The notes under the pieces: model-generated
What the model was told of the DNA's origin: nothing
What the model saw: the letters and a program-made list of their open reading frames with translations, nothing else
Database searches by the model: none
Made by a program: the position numbers and the translations under genes
Part shown: one piece after another, positions 36,147-46,940 of the stretch
Layout of the letters: the number at the start of each line of letters is the position of its first letter
Position numbering within the stretch: position 1 is the stretch's first letter
NCBI RefSeq assembly: GCF_020400605.1
Contig: NZ_JAINRD010000005.1
Coordinates: 186,001-250,000 of the forward strand
Reading direction: 5' to 3'
DNA length: 64,000 nucleotides
Origin: Streptomyces aculeolatus
GTDB lineage: Bacteria > Actinomycetota > Actinomycetes > Streptomycetales > Streptomycetaceae

Positions 36147-36803
36147 CTAGCGGGCGCTCCCGCCGACGATGCGGTCCGTCGCCCGGACGAACCGGGCGGC
36201 GGTGATGGCGGGGCCGGGCAGCGCGGCGCCGCGGGCCCGGGCGGCCTCGGGGCGGAGCCCGTCGAGGTACAGCTCCAGATGCCGGTGCGCGAGCGCCTCG
36301 TCCTCCAGCAGCCCGCCGCCGGGCAGCAGCATCGTCAGCCGCATGATCATGAACGGTACGTCGCCGAAGACGACGTCCTCGCGGAGCCGGCCGGCCCGCT
36401 GCGCCCGTACGATCAGCTCGTGCACCGGGCGCAGCGTCCGCGCGCGCTGCTCCGCCAGCTCCTCGTCGATCCGGATCCGGCCGGAGAGCGCGGGCAGCAC
36501 CGCGCCGATGCGCATCCTCAGCGCCGCGTGGCCGAACCCGCGCAGCGCCTCGAACGGCTCCTCTCCGCCGGCCAGCGCCTCTTCCGCCGCCGCGCCCAGT
36601 TCGGTGAGCTTGGCGTGGGCGACGCCGCGGATCAGCGCCTCGCGGCTGGCGAAGTTCCGGTAGAGCGTCGCGATGCCGACGCCGGCCCTGCGGGCGACCT
36701 CCTCCAGCGGGGTGTCGGGGCCCTCGCCCACGAAGACCTCGCTCGCCGCCTTCAGGATCAGCTCGCGGTTCCGCCGCGCGTCCGCGCGCATGGGGGTCCG
36801 CAT
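36147..36803 (-). CDS. TetR-family transcriptional regulator
   Basis: A 218-aa repressor-type protein. The N-terminal HTH is RRNRELILKAASEVFVGEGP with TPLEEVARRAGVGIATLYRNF (about residues 10-53), and the helical C-terminal ligand domain follows the family layout. The ATG at 36803 has AGGAG 6 nt upstream. It is transcribed before and together with the MFS gene. The 218-bp gap to serA contains a strong serA terminator and the TetR promoter region with a GGAGAATTTCC near-palindrome about 20 nt before the start, a weak operator candidate. Confidence 0.92.
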   Translation of the reverse strand: MRTPMRADARRNRELILKAASEVFVGEGPDTPLEEVARRAGVGIATLYRNFASREALIRGVAHAKLTELGAAAEEALAGGEEPFEALRGFGHAALRMRIGAVLPALSGRIRIDEELAEQRARTLRPVHELIVRAQRAGRLREDVVFGDVPFMIMRLTMLLPGGGLLEDEALAHRHLELYLDGLRPEAARARGAALPGPAITAARFVRATDRIVGGSAR

Positions 36804-36946
36804 GACGACTCCTCAACCGAAGGGAAATTCTCCACTTACCCCGACCGTAGGAGGGAACCGGAGAGATTTCATCCAGCTGGAGGGAAGTGAGAGGGGATCG
36901 CCCGAAGATCCTCCGCATCGCGCCGCGCGCCCCGGGGGACACGCGA

Positions 36947-36990
36947 ACGGGCCCGGGCCGGCGGCATCGCTGCCGCCCGCCCGGGCCCGT
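36947..36990 (-). terminator. Strong hairpin terminator after serA
   Basis: ACGGGCCCGGGC at 36947-36958 pairs perfectly with GCCCGGGCCCGT at 36979-36990, with GGCGGCA/TGCCGCC pairing inside and a TCGC tip. It begins 31 bp after the serA stop. Confidence 0.85.
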
Positions 36991-37021
36991 ACCCGGAGGT
37001 CTCCCCCGGTCCGCTGCTCCG

Positions 37022-38641
37022 CTACTCGGTGAGGTTCACCGCGCGCGCCGAGGCCGCGCCGATCTCACCGGCGATCTCCTGCACGACGGCCGGCGGGATG
37101 GTGTCGTCCACGGTCAGCGCCACCAGCGCCTCGCCGCCCGCCTTGGCCCGCGACACCTGCATGCCGGCGATGTTGATGCCCGCCTCGCCCAGGATCCGGC
37201 CCATGGTGCCGACGACGCCGGGACGGTCGCCGTAGCTGAAGAACGCCATGTGGTCGGCGAGCGTGAGGTCGACGTCGTGCTCGCCGACCGCGACGACCTT
37301 CTGCTGGTGCTTCGGCCCGGAGAGCGTGCCGGAGACCGACACCTCCTCGCCGCTGGCGAGCGTGCCGCGCACCGTCACCACGTTGCGGTGGGCGTTCGAC
37401 TCCGAGCTGGTGGTCAGCCGCACCTCGACACCGCGCTCCTGCGCGAACAGCGGCGCGTTCACGTAGCTCACGGTCTCGGCGACGATGTCCTCGAAGACGC
37501 CCTTCAGCGCGGACAGCTCCAGCACCTTCACGTCGTGCTGCGTGATCTCGCCGCACACCTCCACGTCGAGGCGGACCGCGACCTCGCCGGCCAGCGCCGT
37601 GAAGATCCGGCCCAGCTTCTCCGCCAGCGGCAGCCCGGGGCGCACGTCCTCGGCGATGACGCCGCCCTGGACGTTGACCGCGTCCGGCACCAGCTCGCCG
37701 GCCAGCGCGAGCCGCACCGAGCGGGCCACCGAGATGCCCGCCTTCTCCTGCGCCTCACCGGTGGAGGCGCCGAGGTGCGGGGTGGCGACGACGCTGTCGA
37801 ACTGGAACAGCGGCGAGTCCGTACACGGCTCGGTGGCGTAGACGTCGAGGCCCGCGCCCGCGACCCGGCCCTCCTTCAGGGCGGCGGTCAGCGCCTCCTC
37901 GTCGACGATGCCGCCGCGGGCGGCGTTGACGATCCGGACGGACGGCTTGACCTTGTTCAGCGCCTCGTCGCCGATCAGACCCAGGGTCTCGGGGGTCTTC
38001 GGCAGGTGGACGGTGATGAAGTCGGAGGTCTCCAGGAGCTCGTCGAGCGAGACGAGCTTGACGCCCATCTGCGCGGCGCGCGCGGCCTGCACGTACGGGT
38101 CGTACGCCACGACGCGCATGCCGAACGCGGCCATGCGCTGCGCGACGAGCACGCCGATCCGGCCGAGGCCGACGACGCCGAGCACCTTCTCGTTCAGCTC
38201 GACGCCGGTGTACTTCGAGCGCTTCCACTCGCCGGCCTTGAGGGCGGCGTTGGCCTGCGGGATGTTCCGCGCGCTGGCGATGATCAGGCCGCAGGCCAGC
38301 TCGGCGGCGGTGACGATGTTGGAGGTCGGCGCGTTGACGACCATCACGCCGGCCTTGGTGGCGGCCGGCACGTCGACGTTGTCGAGGCCGACGCCCGCGC
38401 GGGCGACGACCTTCAGGCGGCGCGCGGCGGCGACGGCCTCGGCGTCGACCTTGGTCGCGCTGCGGATCAGGATCGCGTCGACGTCGGCGATGGCCGAGAG
38501 CAGCTCGGCCCGGTCGGCGCCGTTGCAGTGGCGGATGTCGAAGTCGGGACCGAGGGCGTCGACGGTGGCCGGCGAAAGCTCCTCGGCGATCAGTACGGCC
38601 GGCTTCCCGGGGGTGGCGCCGGATGCTGGGGCAGTGCTCAC
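37022..38641 (-). CDS. serA: D-3-phosphoglycerate dehydrogenase
   Basis: A 539-aa NAD-dependent enzyme for the first step of serine biosynthesis. The order is: substrate-binding domain (IRSATKVDAEAVAAARRLKVVARAGVG), NAD domain with GVVGLGRIGVLVAQRMAAFG and the catalytic arginine/histidine regions NAARGGIVDEEAL and PHLGASTGEAQEKAG. An intervening allosteric domain follows, then a C-terminal ACT domain (DRPGVVGTMGRILGEAGINIAGMQVSR) for feedback control by serine. This length is the actinobacterial long form. The GTG at 38641 (MSTAPASG) has GAGG about 5 nt upstream; the open frame upstream is not coding. Confidence 0.97.
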   Translation of the reverse strand: MSTAPASGATPGKPAVLIAEELSPATVDALGPDFDIRHCNGADRAELLSAIADVDAILIRSATKVDAEAVAAARRLKVVARAGVGLDNVDVPAATKAGVMVVNAPTSNIVTAAELACGLIIASARNIPQANAALKAGEWKRSKYTGVELNEKVLGVVGLGRIGVLVAQRMAAFGMRVVAYDPYVQAARAAQMGVKLVSLDELLETSDFITVHLPKTPETLGLIGDEALNKVKPSVRIVNAARGGIVDEEALTAALKEGRVAGAGLDVYATEPCTDSPLFQFDSVVATPHLGASTGEAQEKAGISVARSVRLALAGELVPDAVNVQGGVIAEDVRPGLPLAEKLGRIFTALAGEVAVRLDVEVCGEITQHDVKVLELSALKGVFEDIVAETVSYVNAPLFAQERGVEVRLTTSSESNAHRNVVTVRGTLASGEEVSVSGTLSGPKHQQKVVAVGEHDVDLTLADHMAFFSYGDRPGVVGTMGRILGEAGINIAGMQVSRAKAGGEALVALTVDDTIPPAVVQEIAGEIGAASARAVNLTE

Positions 38642-38789
38642 GTGGTCCTCACTGGATTCCTGTGCGGGACGGCCGTCCCGACGGCCGCAGGTGGAGGGAT
38701 GCAGCGCCGGTCCGCCGGACAGACGCGTGCTGCCGCGTTTGAAGGACACACGACGCTGTGAGCCTGACGCGCGATGTACGAAGAGTGTA

Positions 38790-38830
38790 GTGGCGCGGGG
38801 CGGTGGCCGGGCGCCGCTGCGCCCCGCCAC
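38790..38830 (-). terminator. Hairpin between ilvC and serA
   Basis: GTGGCGCGGGGCG and CGCCCCGCCAC form a long GC-rich stem with a 2-base bulge, 26 bp after the ilvC stop in the direction of transcription. Confidence 0.55.
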
Positions 38831-38855
38831 CGCCCGAACGAGCGACCCGCTCCGC

Positions 38856-40554
<1,699 letters not shown>

Positions 40555-40583
40555 GTCTTCGTCTCTCTCTTCGCTTCCCGGCC

Positions 40584-42527
40584 TCAGTCGTCCGCGCCGT
40601 CGCCGAAGTCCGGGCGGACGTCGCGCGCGGCCATGATCTCGTCGTTGGAGGTGCCGGCCGCGACCATCGGCCAGACCATCGCGTCCTGGTGGACGATGAA
40701 GTCCACGACGACGGGGCGGTCGTTGATGGCGTTGGCCTTCTCGATGACGGCGTCGAGCTGCTCGGGGTCGTCGCAGCGCAGGCCGACGCAGCCCATGGCC
40801 TCGGCGAGCTTGACGAAGTCCGGGCACCGGGTGCCGGCCGCCTGGCGGGCCCGCTCCTCGGGGCCGCCGGGCTCCTCGGCGGCGCCGTTGCCGTTTCCGT
40901 TGGGGCCGGAGTGCAGGACGGTGTTGGAGTAGCGCTTGTTGTAGAACAGGGTCTGCCACTGGCGGACCATGCCCAGCGCGCCGTTGTTGATGATCGCGAC
41001 CTTGATCGGGATGCCGTTCAGCGCGCAGGTGACCAGCTCCTGGTTGGTCATCTGGAAGCAGCCGTCGCCGTCGATGGCCCAGACCGTCGCCTCCGGCGCG
41101 CCGGCCTTGGCGCCCATGGCGGCCGGGACGGCGTAGCCCATGGTCCCGGCGCCGCCGGAGTTGAGCCAGGTGCGGGGCTTGTCGTACTCGATGTAGTGGG
41201 CCGCCCACATCTGGTGCTGCCCGACGCCCGCGGTGTAGACGGTGTTCTCCGGGGCCAGCTCGCCGATGCGCTGGATCACCTGCTGCGGCGACAGCGTCCC
41301 GTCGGTGGGCAGGTCGTAGCCGAGGGGGTACGTCTCGCGCCAGCGGTTGAGCTGCTGCCACCACTCCGCGTACCGGGCCGTGCCGGCGGGGGCGCTCCCG
41401 CCCTGCCCGTCGAGCTGCTCCTGCTCGCTCTGCACCGCCACGATCAGGTCGGCGATGACCTCGCGGGCGTCGCCGACGATCGGCACGTCCGCCTCGCGGT
41501 TCTTGCCGATCTCCGCGGGGTCGATGTCGGCGTGCACGATCTTGGCGTACGGCGCGAACGTGTCCAGCTTGCCGGTGACCCGGTCGTCGAACCGGGCGCC
41601 GAGGGCCACGATCAGGTCGGCCTTCTGCAGCGAGGTGACCGCGGCCACCGTGCCGTGCATGCCCGGCATGCCCAGGTGCTGGGGGTGGGTGTCGGGGAAG
41701 GCGCCGAGGCCCATCAGCGTGGTGACGACCGGGGCGCCGGTCAGCTCCGCGAGGACCTTCAGCTCCGCGGTGGCGCGGGCCTTGAGCACGCCGCCGCCGA
41801 CGTAGAGCACCGGGCGCCGGGCGGCGCCGACCAGCCGGGCGGCCTCGCGGATCTGCTTGGCGTGCGGCTTGGTCACGGGGCGGTAGCCGGGCAGCTCGTG
41901 CCGCGGCGGCCAGGAGAAGACCGTGGGCGACTGCAGCGTGTCCTTGGCGATGTCGACCAGCACCGGTCCGGGGCGGCCGGTCGAGGCGATGTGGAACGCC
42001 TCGGCGATCACCCGCGGGATGTCCGCGGGGTCCGTGACCAGCCAGTTGTGCTTCGTGATCGGCATGGTGATGCCGCAGATGTCCGCCTCCTGGAAGGCGT
42101 CCGTGCCGATCGACTTGACGACCACCTGGCCGGTGATCGCCACCAGCGGCACGGAGTCCATGTGCGCGTCGGCGATGGGTGTGACGAGGTTGGTCGCGCC
42201 CGGCCCCGAGGTGGCCATGCAGACGCCCACCTTGCCGGTGGCCTGCGCGTACCCGGTGGCGGCGTGCCCCGCGCCCTGCTCGTGGCGGACGAGGACGTGC
42301 CGGACCTTCGTGGAGTCCATCAGCGGGTCGTACGCGGGGAGGATGGTCCCGCCCGGAATGCCGAACACCGTGTCCGCGCCCACGGCCTCCAGGGCGAGGA
42401 TGAGGGACTGCGCGCCCGTCACGGTCTTTTCTGCCGGTGTGTGCCCCGGGACGCGGGACTGTCCCCCGCTGCGGGCCCGCGGCGGCTGCGGGTGGGGCTC
42501 ACTCCGCGGGGGAGCCTGCTCGGTCAT
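40584..42527 (-). CDS. ilvB: Acetolactate synthase large (catalytic) subunit
   Basis: A 647-aa thiamine diphosphate enzyme that makes acetolactate and acetohydroxybutyrate. After a non-conserved Pro/Arg-rich leader (about 35 residues) come [16 protein letters not shown] with the catalytic Glu of [30 protein letters not shown], the FAD-binding central domain, and the ThDP motif GDGCFQM(X)nN ending at [12 protein letters not shown]. The ATG at 42527 is preceded by a GAAGAG sequence. A 231-bp leader with attenuator peptide and terminator lies upstream. Operon with ilvN. It is shared by the isoleucine and valine pathways. Confidence 0.98.
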   Translation of the reverse strand: MTEQAPPRSEPHPQPPRARSGGQSRVPGHTPAEKTVTGAQSLILALEAVGADTVFGIPGGTILPAYDPLMDSTKVRHVLVRHEQGAGHAATGYAQATGKVGVCMATSGPGATNLVTPIADAHMDSVPLVAITGQVVVKSIGTDAFQEADICGITMPITKHNWLVTDPADIPRVIAEAFHIASTGRPGPVLVDIAKDTLQSPTVFSWPPRHELPGYRPVTKPHAKQIREAARLVGAARRPVLYVGGGVLKARATAELKVLAELTGAPVVTTLMGLGAFPDTHPQHLGMPGMHGTVAAVTSLQKADLIVALGARFDDRVTGKLDTFAPYAKIVHADIDPAEIGKNREADVPIVGDAREVIADLIVAVQSEQEQLDGQGGSAPAGTARYAEWWQQLNRWRETYPLGYDLPTDGTLSPQQVIQRIGELAPENTVYTAGVGQHQMWAAHYIEYDKPRTWLNSGGAGTMGYAVPAAMGAKAGAPEATVWAIDGDGCFQMTNQELVTCALNGIPIKVAIINNGALGMVRQWQTLFYNKRYSNTVLHSGPNGNGNGAAEEPGGPEERARQAAGTRCPDFVKLAEAMGCVGLRCDDPEQLDAVIEKANAINDRPVVVDFIVHQDAMVWPMVAAGTSNDEIMAARDVRPDFGDGADD

Positions 42528-42590
42528 CGGTTTCTCTTCTCGTCTTCGAGTGGTGCGAGGGTCGGGGGAGGAGCAGCGGGTTCGAGCAAC

Positions 42591-42624
42591 AAAAAACCCC
42601 TCGTGCCAGATGGCAAGCGAGGGG
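42591..42624 (-). terminator. Attenuator terminator of the ilvB leader
   Basis: On the minus strand CCCCTCG pairs with CGAGGGG, with TGCC/GGCA stacked inside and an ATCT tip, followed by TTTTTT. It lies 36 nt after the leader peptide stop and 63 nt before ilvB, a classic attenuation terminator. Confidence 0.88.
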
Positions 42625-42659
42625 AGCGCGTCGGCGCGGTCCGGGAGTCGGGATCCGCT

Positions 42660-42701
42660 TCAGCCGACGCGCTGTCCAAGTACGAGAATTCGGGTGCGCA
42701 T
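42660..42701 (-). CDS. ilvB leader peptide MRTRILVLGQRVG
   Basis: A 13-residue peptide with an Ile-Leu-Val-Leu run, the control codons for all three branched-chain amino acids, written partly with rare codons (ATT, CTT, GTA). It matches the leader peptides long known upstream of actinobacterial ilvB genes. Ribosome stalling on this run is expected to favour an antiterminator over the hairpin at 42591-42624. The -10-like CAAGGT lies exactly 7 nt upstream of the ATG, so the leader mRNA is probably leaderless. Confidence 0.88.
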   Translation of the reverse strand: MRTRILVLGQRVG

Positions 42702-42708
42702 GGACCTG

Positions 42709-42738
42709 ACCTTGCCCCCGGCGCGCCGGGGGTGTCAA
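42709..42738 (-). promoter_or_regulatory. ilvB promoter
   Basis: A consensus TTGACA (-35) at 42733-42738 is followed after 18 bp by CAAGGT (-10) at 42709-42714. The predicted start of transcription coincides with the leader peptide ATG. A CTCAC/GTGAG palindrome (42756-42768) lies just upstream, at the end of the GGDEF-EAL gene. Confidence 0.65.
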
Positions 42739-42759
42739 GTTTGTGGGACCCGGGTCTCA

Positions 42760-45594
42760 CTATGTGAGCGCAATGGCCGATGTGTCCTCTTCCGGCAGCG
42801 CGAACGCTCCCAGGGCCAGTGCGTCCCGTACCCGCTCCTCCTCCAGTGGTTCGCAGTAGGCCATGCCCTGCGCGTGCCGGCAGCCCAGCGCACGCAGCAC
42901 CTCGGCCTGCTCGGGCAGGTCGACTCCCTCGGCCGTCGAGTCCAGGCCCAGCTCGCCGGCGATGCCGATCATCCCGGCCGCGATGGCGCGCAGCCGGGGC
43001 GACTCGGCCAGCCCGTCGACCAGGCCCCGGTCCAGCTTGAGCACGTCCACCGGCAGCCGGCGCAGCGCGGCGATGGCGGCGTGACCGCTGCCGAAGCCGT
43101 CGAGCGCGATGCGCACGCCGAGGCGGCGCAGCGCCACCAGGCGCCGCTCCAGCTCGTCCATGCCGGCCCGGGTGTCGCTGTCGGCGACCTCGATGGTCAG
43201 CGCGCCGGGCGGCAGCCCGTGCCGCATCAGCAGGGCCTCCACCAGCTGCGGGGACATGCCCCGGTCGGTGAGCCGCGCGGCCGACATCCGTACGGTCACG
43301 GGGATGCCCATGCCCGCCTCGTACCGCTCGGCGGCCTTCTCGACCGTCGACTCCAGCAGCCAGCGGGCCAGCTCCGCGGTCCGCGCCCGGTCCTGCGCGC
43401 TGCCGCCCCGGCCGGTGTCCGGCGGGCCCTGCATGAACTCGGCGGGCGCGTGCACGATGCCCTGCGGGGAGCGCCAGCGCGGCTGCGCCGACAGCGCCGC
43501 GAGGCGCCCGCTGGACAGCTCCACCACCGGCTGGTGGACGAGGGTGAACTGTCCGTCGTCCAGCGCGGAGCGCAGCCGGTTCGCCATCTCTATCCGGCGC
43601 ACCACCTCGGCCTGCATCTGCGGAGCGTACAGCTCGACGCGCGCCTTGCCGGCCTGCTTGGCGCGGTACATCGCCAGGTCGGCGTTGCGCATCAGCTCCG
43701 CGGGGGTGCTGCCGGGCTCGGCGAAGGCCACGCCGATGCTGGCCGCGACCCGCACCTCGACGCCGCCCGCCGTGTAGGGCTCGGAGAGCCGCACCCGCAG
43801 CCGGTCGGCGACCTCGCGGGTACGCCGCTCGCGCCCGGTGCCGTCCGACCGGTTCTCCCCGGCCGCGCCGCCGACGAGCAGCACGGCGAACTCGTCGCCC
43901 CCGAGTCTCGCCGCCGAGTCCCCGGAGCGGATCGACTCCTGGAGCCGGCGGCCGGCCTGGATGAGCAGCTCGTCGCCGGCGGCGTGGCCGACGGTGTCGT
44001 TGACCGCCTTGAAGCCGTCGAGGTCGATGAAGAGCACGGCCGCGTTGGCGTCCCCGGCCCGCCGGCCGCCGAGAGCGTGGCCGACACGCTCGGTGAACAG
44101 CTCCCGGTTCGGCAGGTCGGTGAGCCTGTCGTGGGAGGCGCTGTGCTGCAACTGCGCCTGGAGCCGGACCCGCTCGGTGACATCCCGGGAGTTGAAGATC
44201 AGGCCGTTGTGGTGCCGGTTGACCGTCGACTCGACGTTCAGCCAGCCGTCCTCGCCGTACGCTTCCTGGCCGCCGGCTCTCGCGCCGCCGCGCCGGCCCC
44301 GGCCGGCCCGGAAGCGGCACTCGATGCGGATCGAGCGCGCCCCGCCCGGCGGCGCCGACAGGAACCGGCGCACCTCGTGCAGCACCCGGCCCAGGTCGTC
44401 CGGGTGGATGAGCCCGGCCAGCTCGCAGCCGACCAGCTCCTCCGGGTCCGTGCCGTAGACCCCGAGGGCCGCGGGGCTGACGTAGCGCAGCACGCCGGAC
44501 GGCGCGGCGATCATGATGACGTCGCTCGAACCCTGCACGAGCGAGCGGAAGTGGTTCTCCTTCTGGGCGAGTTCCTGGGTGAGGCTGATGTTGTCCAGCA
44601 GCATGATCGCCTGGCGGACGACCAGCGCCAGCACGACCGTGCACGCGGTCATCAGCACCACGCGGTCCACGCTGCGGCCGTCCAGCAGGTTGTACAGGAT
44701 CCCCAGCGTGCACACGCCGGCCGCCAGGTACGGCGCGAGCGCGCCGATGTGCCCGGCGATGGGGCGGCCGCGCTCCTTCTGGGCGCACTCCTCGGCGTCC
44801 TCCGCCTCCTCGGCTCTGCCGACCCAGGGGGCGTACGCGAGCAGGACCGAGCCGGCGAACCAGCCGGCGTCCAGCAGCTGCCCCGAGTGGTACTGCTCCT
44901 GGAGCAGCGGCGAGGTGAACAGCGCGTCGCACAGGACCGTGAGGACCAGCGCGCCGATCGCCGTGTTGATCGCGGAGCGGCCCGCGGCGGTGCGCCGGAA
45001 GTGCAGCGCGAGCACCATGCTGACCAGCACGATGTCCAGCAGCGGGTACGCGAGCGAGAGCGCCACCCGCGGCACCGACTCGTCGTCCCCCGCGGCGTGC
45101 GCCAGGGCGAGCGTCCAGGAGATCGTGAGCAGGGAGCCGCCGATGAGCCAGGTGTCCAGGCCCAGGCAGATCCAGCCCGCCCTGCTCACCGGCCGCCGGG
45201 CGAGCACCAGCAGGCCGATGACCGCCGGCGGCGCGAAGAGCAGGAAGAAGAAGTCCGCCACGGACGCCTCGGGCAGCGGCCGCTCGAGCACGACCTCGTA
45301 CCAGCCCCAGATGCCGTTGCCGACGCCCGCCATGGCGGACGAGACACCGAACATGAGCCAGGCCGGCCGGAAGCGGCCCTGGCGGATACGCGCGTAGTAA
45401 AGACACGAGAAGGCGGCCGCGAACGCCGCCGCGCTCAGCCCGAAGTCCCCCATGATCAGGGCGAGTCGGGCGGAGCCCCAGCCCAGAGCGGCACCGGTGG
45501 CATACCCCGCGCAGAGCACCGCGAGGACCAGCTGGGGTACGACCCCCGCGGGCAACGGCGGCCTGGGCACCACCGCCCCGATCGACGCGGTCAC
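42760..45594 (-). CDS. Membrane GGDEF-EAL protein with PAS domain (c-di-GMP metabolism)
   Basis: A 944-aa protein. About ten membrane helices occupy residues 1-330, followed by a PAS domain (about 355-480, HFRSLVQGSSDVIMIAAPSG), a GGDEF domain and an EAL-like domain. The diguanylate cyclase motif RLGGDEFAVLL is intact near residue 563, and DLDGFKAVNDTVGHAAGD precedes it. The EAL domain is degenerate: the EALxRW motif reads SAQPRW near 701, and the DDFGTG loop reads DGFGSG near 832, so phosphodiesterase activity is doubtful. In Streptomyces c-di-GMP levels set the timing of development through BldD. The gene is monocistronic, ending just before the ilvB promoter. An 1-base mismatch BldD-like box lies about 230 bp upstream. 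Confidence 0.93.
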   Translation of the reverse strand: MTASIGAVVPRPPLPAGVVPQLVLAVLCAGYATGAALGWGSARLALIMGDFGLSAAAFAAAFSCLYYARIRQGRFRPAWLMFGVSSAMAGVGNGIWGWYEVVLERPLPEASVADFFFLLFAPPAVIGLLVLARRPVSRAGWICLGLDTWLIGGSLLTISWTLALAHAAGDDESVPRVALSLAYPLLDIVLVSMVLALHFRRTAAGRSAINTAIGALVLTVLCDALFTSPLLQEQYHSGQLLDAGWFAGSVLLAYAPWVGRAEEAEDAEECAQKERGRPIAGHIGALAPYLAAGVCTLGILYNLLDGRSVDRVVLMTACTVVLALVVRQAIMLLDNISLTQELAQKENHFRSLVQGSSDVIMIAAPSGVLRYVSPAALGVYGTDPEELVGCELAGLIHPDDLGRVLHEVRRFLSAPPGGARSIRIECRFRAGRGRRGGARAGGQEAYGEDGWLNVESTVNRHHNGLIFNSRDVTERVRLQAQLQHSASHDRLTDLPNRELFTERVGHALGGRRAGDANAAVLFIDLDGFKAVNDTVGHAAGDELLIQAGRRLQESIRSGDSAARLGGDEFAVLLVGGAAGENRSDGTGRERRTREVADRLRVRLSEPYTAGGVEVRVAASIGVAFAEPGSTPAELMRNADLAMYRAKQAGKARVELYAPQMQAEVVRRIEMANRLRSALDDGQFTLVHQPVVELSSGRLAALSAQPRWRSPQGIVHAPAEFMQGPPDTGRGGSAQDRARTAELARWLLESTVEKAAERYEAGMGIPVTVRMSAARLTDRGMSPQLVEALLMRHGLPPGALTIEVADSDTRAGMDELERRLVALRRLGVRIALDGFGSGHAAIAALRRLPVDVLKLDRGLVDGLAESPRLRAIAAGMIGIAGELGLDSTAEGVDLPEQAEVLRALGCRHAQGMAYCEPLEEERVRDALALGAFALPEEDTSAIALT

Positions 45595-45907
45595 CGCGCC
45601 CCCCGGCTGCCGGGAGCCGGTCGCGTCAGCGATCCCGCCGCGACGCCGGCTCTCAGGGCCGGGAGGCGCGCGGGACTACCGCGCTGCCCGCGGACCGGAA
45701 ATGTTTTCCACTTGCCGTGCATGTGCCCATCGCCCCCCTCGATATCGGTTGCGCCGCCGGCAGCGGGCCGGCCACGTTGACGTCGGGAGCAATCCCCGCT
45801 GCGGACGATACACCAGGTTCGTCACGCAGGGACATACTTCCTCTACGGAGCGTAACTAAAACCGAGAGTCGCGCCTCAACTACGTAGAGTGTTCGTGCGG
45901 TTGTCCG
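45595..45907. other. Upstream region of the GGDEF-EAL gene with a BldD-like box
   Basis: A 313-bp gene-free stretch between two minus-strand genes. At 45822-45834 the sequence TCACGCAGGGACA matches the published BldD box pattern (TnACnCWGnGTnA) except at one position. Around 45835-45895 the DNA is AT-richer (CTTCCTCTACGGAGCG, CAACTACGTAGAGTG), with a CTACGTAG palindrome, and probably holds the promoter. Confidence 0.35.
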
Positions 45908-46840
45908 TCAGGCCACGGCGACCACGTGCTCCACCGGTTCACCGGCGGCAAACCGGCGCAACTGGGCGCGCAGCAGCCTCTCCGCACGCGGCCGGAAGGC
46001 GGACGTGGGCCCGCCGGTGTGCGGGCTGATCAGCACTCCGGGCGCGTGCCACAGCGGGTGGCCGGCCGGCAGCGGCTCGGGGTCCGTCACGTCGAGCGCG
46101 GCCCGCAGCCGGCCCGGCCGCACCTCGTCGAGCAGGGCATTCGTGTCCACGACGGCGCCGCGGGCGACGTTCACGAGCAGCGCGCCGTCCTTCATCCGGG
46201 CCAGGAACCCGGCGTCGACCAGGCCGCGGGTGTCGTCGGTCAGCGGGGTCGTCACGATCACCACGTCGGCGGCGGGCAGCAACTCCCGTACGTCGGCGAG
46301 GGCGTGGACGGGACCGCGCGGTGTGGTGCGGGGGGAGCGCGCGATGCGTACGACCCGCTCGCACTCGAAGCCCGCGAGCCGGTCCTCCACCGCACTTCCG
46401 ATGGCGCCGTAGCCGAGGATCAGCACGGTCTTGTCGGCGAGCGACGGGTGGAAGCCGGTGCGCCACTCCTCCGCGTCCTGGCGGCGCACGAAGTCCGGGA
46501 TGCCGCGCAGCGAGGCGAGGGTGAGCGCGAGCGCCAGCTCGGCGGTCGACGCCTCGTGCACGCCGCGGGCGTTGCACAGCCGGGCCCCCGGCGGCAGCGA
46601 GGCCAGCGCCGGCAGATAGGCGTCGACGCCGGCGGTGAGGGTCTGCAGCACCTTCAGCCGCGTCATCTCCGGCACCGGGTCGTGAGTGATCGGACGCATG
46701 TACGGGGCCACCAGGAAGACGCAGTCCGCCGGGTCGGCCGGGAAGGCCGGCTCGGCGTCCCAGTGGACGTAGTCGAGCTCCCCCGGCAGACCGGTGATCT
46801 CGTCCGGCGGAATCGGCAGCCACACCTGTCCATCGCTCAT
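45908..46840 (-). CDS. D-2-hydroxyacid dehydrogenase family protein
   Basis: A 310-aa NAD(P)-dependent dehydrogenase. The Rossmann motif is VLILGYGAIGSAVEDRLAGF near residue 145; TTPLTDDTRGLVDAGFLARM and NVARGAVVDTNALLDEV (Arg), the ALDVTDPEPLP segment and SPHTGG (catalytic His) follow. This resembles the glyoxylate/hydroxypyruvate or phosphoglycerate dehydrogenase-like group without an ACT domain. The ATG at 46840 has TAGCCT 7 nt upstream. It is divergent from an aldo/keto reductase gene with about 100 bp between the two starts, both apparently leaderless. Substrate unknown. Confidence 0.92.
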   Translation of the reverse strand: MSDGQVWLPIPPDEITGLPGELDYVHWDAEPAFPADPADCVFLVAPYMRPITHDPVPEMTRLKVLQTLTAGVDAYLPALASLPPGARLCNARGVHEASTAELALALTLASLRGIPDFVRRQDAEEWRTGFHPSLADKTVLILGYGAIGSAVEDRLAGFECERVVRIARSPRTTPRGPVHALADVRELLPAADVVIVTTPLTDDTRGLVDAGFLARMKDGALLVNVARGAVVDTNALLDEVRPGRLRAALDVTDPEPLPAGHPLWHAPGVLISPHTGGPTSAFRPRAERLLRAQLRRFAAGEPVEHVVAVA

Positions 46841-46847
46841 GGACACG

Positions 46848-46853
46848 AGGCTA
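46848..46853 (-). promoter_or_regulatory. -10 hexamer of the hydroxyacid dehydrogenase gene
   Basis: TAGCCT on the minus strand, 7 nt before the ATG at 46840; no Shine-Dalgarno sequence. It decides the start in favour of MSDGQVW. Confidence 0.5.
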
Positions 46854-46927
46854 GGCGATCGGTGCGGGCGCACGGGTTGCCGGGGTGAGGGGACCGAGGC
46901 CGCGGGCCCACTGTCGGCGGCAGGGTC

Positions 46928-46933
46928 TAGGGT
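46928..46933 (+). promoter_or_regulatory. -10 hexamer of the aldo/keto reductase gene
   Basis: TAGGGT lies 7 nt before the GTG at 46941 with no ribosome-binding site. Together with the hexamer at 46848 it makes a compact divergent leaderless promoter pair. Confidence 0.5.
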
Positions 46934-46940
46934 GCCTTGC

